DNA from: Myxococcales bacterium
GTDB taxonomy: Bacteria; Myxococcota_A; Polyangia; Polyangiales; Polyangiaceae
Reading direction: 5' to 3'
NCBI GenBank assembly: GCA_025351875.1
Contig: JANXVA010000183.1
Span: forward strand, 1 to 45,828
DNA: 45,828 nucleotides
Position numbers and translations under genes: made by a program. The notes under the pieces are model-generated. The model was given only the letters and a program-made list of their open reading frames with translations, was not told the origin of the DNA and made no database searches. Shown here piece after piece: positions 41,283-45,828 of the stretch; positions within the stretch are counted from its first letter, which is position 1, and each line of letters starts with the position of its first letter.

Positions 41283-41734
41283 TCCGCCAGGCCTTCACCG
41301 TCGCGCTCGTCGCGCTCGCGGCCGCGGCCTGTACGCGCGCGGCTCCCGACGCCACGCCGGAGGGCGCGGTGCGCCTCTTCGTCGAGAAGATGGAGACGGG
41401 GGCCGAGGATCCGCACGCGATGCGCGAGGCCTATCAGCTGCTCGGTCCTCACGCGCGCTCGAACCTGAAGGAGCGCGCCGACCGCGCGAGCAAGGGCCAA
41501 GGGCGCCGCTACGAGCCGTACGAGATGCTGGCCGAGGGGCGTTTCGGCCTTAAATTCAGGCCAAAGACGATGACCGCCAGCATCCTTGGCGAGGACGCCT
41601 TCGTCGAGGTCCGCGGCGACGGCCCCGAGGAGCGCGCCACGGTCCACTGCGTCCGCGAGGCGCCCGCGTGGCGCGTCGAGCCCGAGCTCCCCGACGTGCA
41701 AGCCCCACAACGGCGCGGCGACGGCGGTCTCTGA
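41279..41734 (+). CDS. Small lipoprotein coupled to trpS
   Basis: 151 residues. GTG 41279 overlaps the trpS stop. Signal with lipobox AAAAC (Cys18). The body begins TPEGAVRLFVEKMETGAEDP, then LGPHARSNLKERADRA; this layout resembles small lipid-anchored proteins of the DUF-like NTF2 type in which the first helix precedes a curved sheet (ASILGEDAFVEVRGDGP). No catalytic motif. Coupling with a synthetase is unusual and may be accidental juxtaposition. Confidence 0.8.
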   Translation: MIRQAFTVALVALAAAACTRAAPDATPEGAVRLFVEKMETGAEDPHAMREAYQLLGPHARSNLKERADRASKGQGRRYEPYEMLAEGRFGLKFRPKTMTASILGEDAFVEVRGDGPEERATVHCVREAPAWRVEPELPDVQAPQRRGDGGL

Positions 41735-41792
41735 CGGCAGGATGTAGCGCGGAGGGCACCCCCACGATACGCTCTGTCGTGGAGGTCTATGC

Positions 41793-43343
41793 ATGGCTCG
41801 CTCGCGCGTCCGGATTGCGCTGGTCGTCGGTGGGTTGTCGCTGATCGGCCTGGCGGCGTTCCAGCAGGGCTGCGGATCCGAGGGCGACTCGGAGTTCCCG
41901 GACCGCGGCGATGCAGGTTCGAACGAGGGAGACGGCGGCACGCCTCCCGGCTTCGGTGACGCGCAGTCTCCGCCGAACACCGACGGCAGCAAGCCCTGCG
42001 TGAACCTGCAGTGCAATCAGGTCTCCTGTGAGGACGGCGGGACGACGACGATCTCGGGCAAGGTCTACGACCCCGCCGGCAAGAACCCGCTCTACAACGC
42101 GCTCGTCTACATCCCGAACGGCAAGGTCGAGCCGTTCGACGACGACGCGGGAGTCACGTGTGACAAGTGTGGCGGCGCGTTCGCCAGCGGCGCGCCCCTC
42201 GTTGCGGACATCACCGGCCCCGACGGCACCTTCACGCTGAAGAATGTCCCCGTCGACGTGACACTTCCGATGGTCATCCAGGTCGGCAAGTGGCGTCGCG
42301 TGGTCTCGCTGCCCGCGGCCACTCGCTGCACGAACAACCCCATCACCGACGTGAGCAAGCTCCGGCTGCCCCGCAACCAGTCGGAAGGCCACATCCCCCT
42401 CACGGCGATCGCGACGGGCGGAGCCGATCCTTTCGAGTGCCTGCTGCTCAAGATCGGGATCGACGCGTCCGAGTTCACGCTGCCGGGCGGCAGCGGGCGC
42501 ATACACATGTACCGCGCGCACTCGGGCGTCGATCTCGCCCCGGACGCCGGCGGCGGCGACGCGGGCACGCCACTCTCGAGCGTGCTGTGGAACGACCCGG
42601 CGGCGCTACGTCGCTATGACGTCGTCCTCTTTCCCTGCGAGGCCACGCCGAACAACGCCGCCAAGGAGGCGGCCCTTCAGCAGACCGATGCCGGTTACGG
42701 CAACGTCGAGCACTACGTCGACATCGGCGGCCGCCTCTTCACGACCCATTACTCGTACACGTGGCTCGAGCGAGCGCCGCAGCCGTTCCCGATGGTCGCG
42801 AACTGGCAGCACGACGAGAGCGACCGAAGCGACCGCGCGGGGGCCAACGCGACGCTGTTCACGCAGATCGACACGTCGTTCCCGAAGGGGCTCGCGTTCT
42901 CGCAGTGGCTCTCGTTCGTCGGCGCGTCGCCCGATGCTGGTGTCCTGCCGATCGTCGACTGGAGGCACGACGTGCAGTCCGAGAACAAGCCGCCTTCGCA
43001 GCGCTGGATCACCGCGGATACCCGCACGGCCTACGCCGACGCTTCGACCGCGGACGCGAACGCGGCGGGCAACGTCGTGGAGCACTTCACGTTCAATGCG
43101 CCGATCGAGGCCGGTGTCGACGATGCGGGCGCCCCGCTCCAGTGCGGCAAGGCCGTGTTCAGCGATTTTCACGTCTCGGCGGGCGAGCGGACGGCGAATC
43201 AGCCTTTCCCCCAGGAGTGCAAGTTGAACCCGATGTCGCCGCAGGAGAAGGCGCTCGAGTTCATGCTCTTCGACCTCTCGGCATGCATCCAGATCGAGGA
43301 TCAACCTCCGCCGCCTCCGCCTCCTCCGCCGCCTACGAAGTGA
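41793..43343 (+). CDS. Lipoprotein with carboxypeptidase-regulatory-like domain and poly-Pro tail
   Basis: 516 residues. Signal peptide with a Cys near 27 (FQQGC), followed by an Asp/Gly-rich linker (GDAGSNEGDGG). A beta-sandwich of the carboxypeptidase-regulatory type is seen at about 85-150 (TISGKVYDPAGKNPLYNALV, ITGPDGTFTLKNVPV). The C-terminal part (about 265-350; RYDVVLFPCEATPNNAAKEA, HYVDIGGRLFTTHYSYTWLE) resembles a class-I amidotransferase-like fold without an obvious nucleophile assignment. The end is ten prolines. GGAGG lies eight bases ahead of the ATG. Function unknown; surface display is likely. Confidence 0.82.
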   Translation: MARSRVRIALVVGGLSLIGLAAFQQGCGSEGDSEFPDRGDAGSNEGDGGTPPGFGDAQSPPNTDGSKPCVNLQCNQVSCEDGGTTTISGKVYDPAGKNPLYNALVYIPNGKVEPFDDDAGVTCDKCGGAFASGAPLVADITGPDGTFTLKNVPVDVTLPMVIQVGKWRRVVSLPAATRCTNNPITDVSKLRLPRNQSEGHIPLTAIATGGADPFECLLLKIGIDASEFTLPGGSGRIHMYRAHSGVDLAPDAGGGDAGTPLSSVLWNDPAALRRYDVVLFPCEATPNNAAKEAALQQTDAGYGNVEHYVDIGGRLFTTHYSYTWLERAPQPFPMVANWQHDESDRSDRAGANATLFTQIDTSFPKGLAFSQWLSFVGASPDAGVLPIVDWRHDVQSENKPPSQRWITADTRTAYADASTADANAAGNVVEHFTFNAPIEAGVDDAGAPLQCGKAVFSDFHVSAGERTANQPFPQECKLNPMSPQEKALEFMLFDLSACIQIEDQPPPPPPPPPPTK

Positions 43344-43380
43344 GGCCACGGCACGTCTCGCCTTCCGCCTAGCGAATCGC

Positions 43381-44253
43381 CTAGCGAAGCTCGACCTCCC
43401 CCGAGCAGTGCGGGTCGCAGTACGGGAGGCTCGCGCCTGCCGTGTCGCACGTGCCGAACCCCTTGCAGAGCGCGCTCTCCCAGAACCAGATGCGATAGCT
43501 GGCCGTCGCGTTGTCGTTGATCTGGAAGTTCACGCGCACGCGCTCGCCCTTCGTGAAGCCCTGCGACCGTCCGACGATCGCCGAGTCGACACGCGCCTCC
43601 ACGGCGAACGTGAGCACGCCGTTCTGGCTCCTGAACGTCCCGGCGCTCGCGGTGATGCCGTTCACCCCGGACCGCGTGAGCCCGCCGCCGTAGTCGGCGA
43701 CGAGGCTCTGGTAATCGATCACGATCTGATGGTCGCTCGTGCGATACCCCGCGCCAGGCTGCGGGTCTGGGCCGGCGAGGAAGAGGTGCAAGCTGTCGTT
43801 CTTGAAGATCTGATCGCCCATGCCCGTCCCGCCCGGTGAATCGGTGGTCACGCGCGCGAGGAGATAGAGGTGCTGCTCGTCCCACTGCATCGCGATCTCC
43901 GCGGTGTCGTGCCCCGCGCCGGAATTGACGACGCGCCCGCCGGTCGAGAAGTCGAGGCGGTCGACGCACGCCCATTCCGCGGGATCGCCGTTGATCGTCA
44001 CCGGCGCGTCGAGCGCGACCTTCGAGGCGTGGAGCTGGGAGAGCGAGCTCGTCACGCTGCTCGGCGGGCACGATGCAAGAGCGTCCGGATCCGAGCCGCC
44101 GTCGCTCGGGGCTCCCCCGTCGCGAACCGGAAGCCCCGTCTCGCCGGATGACGACGCACCGTTGCCGTCGTTGATCCCCGCGAGCATCGCGCAGGCGGCG
44201 GTGCACGCAAGGGCGACGAGGCCCCACGCGAGGAGGAGACGCCTCACCCTCAC
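43381..44253 (-). CDS. Lipoprotein with CBM9/DOMON-like domain
   Basis: 290 residues. Signal with lipobox TAAC (CTAACAM) and a Ser/Asp/Gly linker (SSSGETGLPVRDGG). The main domain follows the carbohydrate-binding module 9 pattern: VTINGDPAEWACVDRLDF at the start, AEIAMQWDEQHLYLLARV, then NDSLHLFLAGPD. Such domains bind sugars or haem and occur in secreted enzymes. No other domain is attached. Convergent with the lipoprotein at 41.8 kb, 37 bases between stops. Confidence 0.82.
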   Translation of the reverse strand: MRVRRLLLAWGLVALACTAACAMLAGINDGNGASSSGETGLPVRDGGAPSDGGSDPDALASCPPSSVTSSLSQLHASKVALDAPVTINGDPAEWACVDRLDFSTGGRVVNSGAGHDTAEIAMQWDEQHLYLLARVTTDSPGGTGMGDQIFKNDSLHLFLAGPDPQPGAGYRTSDHQIVIDYQSLVADYGGGLTRSGVNGITASAGTFRSQNGVLTFAVEARVDSAIVGRSQGFTKGERVRVNFQINDNATASYRIWFWESALCKGFGTCDTAGASLPYCDPHCSGEVELR

Positions 44254-44309
44254 ATCTATAACGCGAACGCCCGGCGGGCGTTAGGTCGTGTGCAGCGCCG
44301 AAGGTCGCT

Positions 44310-44315
44310 TAGACT
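44310..44315 (+). promoter_or_regulatory. Candidate -10 hexamer for leaderless transcript
   Basis: TAGACT ends six bases before the GTG at 44322. No Shine-Dalgarno sequence and no good -35 box was found. Confidence 0.4.
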
Positions 44316-44321
44316 CGCGCC

Positions 44322-45527
44322 GTGGCAAAATCCGAACCGCGTGCAGAGCCGCCGAACGAGAACGTCCGCATGGCGCTCATCGGTGTCCTCGGCGCGGCCG
44401 CCGCGTTCTTCATGTTCGGCGGGCTCGCCGGCGTCACGAAGACGGGCTCGAGCGATCCGCTCGATGCCATCCCGAAGGCGTCCTTCATGGCCGCGACGCT
44501 CGACTTTGCGGAGCTGCGGCGCTCGCCCATCTACGACGTGGTGTTCGGCGACGGCAAGGAAGGCGGCCCAGGAGCCGCCGACCCGATGCGCCGCGCGCTC
44601 GGCGTCACCGCGCTCGCCGACGCCTGCGGCTTCGACCCGACATCGCGGGTGCAGCGCCTCTCGCTCTCGATGCCCGAGGAGGGAGAACGCGGAGAGTTCG
44701 GCGTAGCGGCGCGCATCGACGTGACGCGTGACGAGCTCGAGAAGTGCACGCGCTCGCTCGCCGACAAACGCGGCGGACACGCCGAGACCCATGACGTCGG
44801 GAGCTTCGTCGTCCTCGAGGACACGGGCAGCGGCGGAAGCACCGCCACGCGTCCGCGCCTCGCCTACGGGCGAGGGGGCCTCTTGGTCGTCGGCAAAGGG
44901 ACGTGGTTCGACGCGATGCTCGGCGCCGCCGATCACATCAAGCCGGGCGTCCGCGAGGCGGCCGAGCACGTCGCTCTCCGCACCTCGATGACGAGCCACG
45001 ACGGCTTCCGCGCACCGACGCTCCTCGTGACGGCCATCCTCCCGCGCACCCTCCGCGATCGCCTCAAGAACGAGATGGGCGCAGAGGCCGGATCGCAGGA
45101 CGGCTCGAACGCGATCATGGCGGGCGTGCTCGGCGTCTCCGCGGTGGGCGTCGCGCTCCACGCCGGCGCCAGCGGACAGAACGTCGACGCGAGCCTCGAG
45201 CTCGTGTGCGACAGCGCCGAGGGATGCGAGGCGGTCGAGAAGCTCGCGCAGAAGAAGCGCGCCGAGTGGTCGCGCGATCTCTCGCTCCGCATGGTGGGGC
45301 TCGGACCGCTCCTCGATTCGTTCGAGCTCAAGCGTGAGGGCGCCCACCTCCGCGCCACGGTCTCGGCCGGCGCCGACGCGCTGGCGGCGACCATCGAGCG
45401 CGTGCTCAAGCTGCGCGCGCGGAGGAGCCCAGGCGACGAACCGCCGAGCGGCGGTCCGCGCCCCCGCCCGCGGAAGCCGGGCAAGCCCGACGGAGACATC
45501 GTCCCGGCGCGGCCCGACGGAGGCTGA
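44322..45527 (+). CDS. Membrane-anchored hypothetical protein
   Basis: 401 residues. An N-terminal membrane helix (MALIGVLGAAAAFFMFGGLAG, about 17-37) anchors a large domain of unknown family with mixed helix and strand (AATLDFAELRRSPIYDVVFG, ALADACGFDPTSRVQRLSL, FGVAARIDVTRDELEKC). Hydrophobic Gly/Ala-rich stretches near 265-285 may be a second helix. The C-terminus is a basic Pro/Arg tail. GTG start with TAGACT six bases upstream. I do not recognise the family; its spread among myxobacteria cannot be checked here. Confidence 0.82.
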   Translation: MAKSEPRAEPPNENVRMALIGVLGAAAAFFMFGGLAGVTKTGSSDPLDAIPKASFMAATLDFAELRRSPIYDVVFGDGKEGGPGAADPMRRALGVTALADACGFDPTSRVQRLSLSMPEEGERGEFGVAARIDVTRDELEKCTRSLADKRGGHAETHDVGSFVVLEDTGSGGSTATRPRLAYGRGGLLVVGKGTWFDAMLGAADHIKPGVREAAEHVALRTSMTSHDGFRAPTLLVTAILPRTLRDRLKNEMGAEAGSQDGSNAIMAGVLGVSAVGVALHAGASGQNVDASLELVCDSAEGCEAVEKLAQKKRAEWSRDLSLRMVGLGPLLDSFELKREGAHLRATVSAGADALAATIERVLKLRARRSPGDEPPSGGPRPRPRKPGKPDGDIVPARPDGG

Positions 45528-45570
45528 CTCCGAGCCGACGGCGGCCTGGATCTCAGCTGGGCTCCTGTTC

Positions 45571-45618
45571 TAGGCTGACGGGTCTCGCATCAACACATTG
45601 CACTCAGAGGAGGCCGCT
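45571..45618 (+). promoter_or_regulatory. Thioredoxin promoter and ribosome binding site
   Basis: TAGGCT near 45575 is a -10-like hexamer. AGAGGAGG at about 45606-45613 is a strong Shine-Dalgarno sequence five bases before the ATG, in contrast to the leaderless-type genes nearby. Confidence 0.45.
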
Positions 45619-45828
45619 ATGGCCGGCAAGAACGTCATCGAGCTCACGGACGCCAACTTCGACGCGGAGGTCCTCAAGTCGGACGTCCCCGTTCTCGTCG
45701 ACTTCACCGCGACCTGGTGCGGCCCGTGCAAGGTCCTCGCGCCCATCGTCGAGGGCATGGCGGACGAGTTCGCCGGCAAATACAAGATCGGCAAGCTCGA
45801 CATCGACGACGCGCCCGGCATCACGCAG
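45619..45828 (+). CDS. trxA: Thioredoxin, 3'-truncated by the window end
   Basis: 70 residues visible of about 105. The redox-active site WCGPC (33-37) is intact and preceded by the strand VPVLVDFTAT typical of thioredoxins. The following helix (KVLAPIVEGMADEFAGKY) and the strand IGKLDIDDAP match the family; the cis-Pro loop lies beyond the window. The protein is a cytoplasmic disulfide reductase. ATG is chosen because of the strong AGAGGAGG upstream. Confidence 0.93.
   Translation, partial: MAGKNVIELTDANFDAEVLKSDVPVLVDFTATWCGPCKVLAPIVEGMADEFAGKYKIGKLDIDDAPGITQ

Noticed and set aside
41546..41562. GGCCT-TAAATTC-AGGCC inverted repeat
   Set aside because: Lies inside a coding region, short, and no regulatory role could be argued.
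43307..43337. Pro-coding CCG/CCT tract
   Set aside because: Encodes the poly-Pro tail of a lipoprotein; simple repeat rather than a regulatory element.
1..45828. Search by eye for tRNA, rRNA, CRISPR arrays, insertion-sequence ends and prophage genes
   Set aside because: No tRNA-like clover sequences, repeated spacer arrays, transposase or integrase ORFs were recognised; a tool search would be needed to exclude them completely.

Overview
The window is dense, very GC-rich chromosomal DNA with strongly GC-biased third codon positions. Its gene style is that of a myxobacterium (Myxococcota, probably a Sorangiineae/Polyangia-type genome; inferred from content, not from a marker gene). The clues are two eukaryotic-like Ser/Thr kinases with a membrane anchor and PEGA-like tail, about fourteen lipoproteins (several Cys-rich or with Asp-Ala-Gly/Asp-Gly-Gly linkers), kelch-type and TPR surface proteins, many GTG/TTG starts and few operons. 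I found no tRNA, rRNA, CRISPR array, insertion sequence or prophage.

Layout. 1-2 kb: the 3' part of sdhA, then sdhB (complex II). 2.1-2.9 kb: a uracil-DNA glycosylase domain behind a lipoprotein signal peptide, the oddest gene here. 3-7 kb: a PEGA Ser/Thr kinase divergent, by 23 bases, from a TPR protein that is translationally coupled to a Cys-rich lipoprotein; a small TPR protein follows. 7.2-11.2 kb, minus strand: an ATP-grasp protein, a second Ser/Thr kinase and a decayed histidine-kinase gene that has lost its H-box. 11.2-13.1 kb: a kelch-like lipoprotein. 13.1-15.6 kb: a diiron ferritin-like protein behind an AT-rich palindrome, a Uma2 nuclease remnant and a TetR regulator. 15.6-21 kb: a TolC/adaptor/RND tripartite efflux operon with overlapping genes. 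21-22.9 kb: pyrD and an outer-membrane-like protein.

23-24.4 kb: a lipoprotein joining a c-type haem motif to a PHM/DBH-like copper monooxygenase. 24.5-26.2 kb: two tandem, overlapping, paralogous Cys-rich lipoproteins. 26.4-28.5 kb: a membrane PilZ-like protein and alanine dehydrogenase (ald) with a clear terminator. 28.6-29.2 kb: a VapBC-like toxin-antitoxin pair. 29.3-30.4 kb: a HAD hydrolase plus a small membrane protein that looks frameshifted. 30.4-37.1 kb: lipoproteins, a START/SRPBCC-like protein, an isocitrate/isopropylmalate dehydrogenase-family enzyme, a trypsin-like lipoprotein and a DUF1287 protein. 37.5-40.2 kb: an orphan methyl-accepting protein and a solitary DNA methyltransferase. 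40.2-45.8 kb: trpS coupled to a small lipoprotein, two more lipoproteins, a membrane-anchored hypothetical and the 5' part of a thioredoxin gene.

How the genes relate. Most transcription units are one or two genes, and the housekeeping genes (sdhAB, pyrD, ald, trpS, trx) sit among envelope and signalling genes. A TANNNT hexamer lies 6-7 bases before the start codon of several genes with no Shine-Dalgarno sequence, which suggests leaderless transcripts. Overlapping starts (ATGA, GTGA, TTGA) couple pairs within operons. I found no single multigene defence or biosynthetic system. The strongest candidates for something undescribed are the lipoprotein uracil-DNA glycosylase, the haem/copper monooxygenase lipoprotein and the duplicated Cys-rich lipoproteins.
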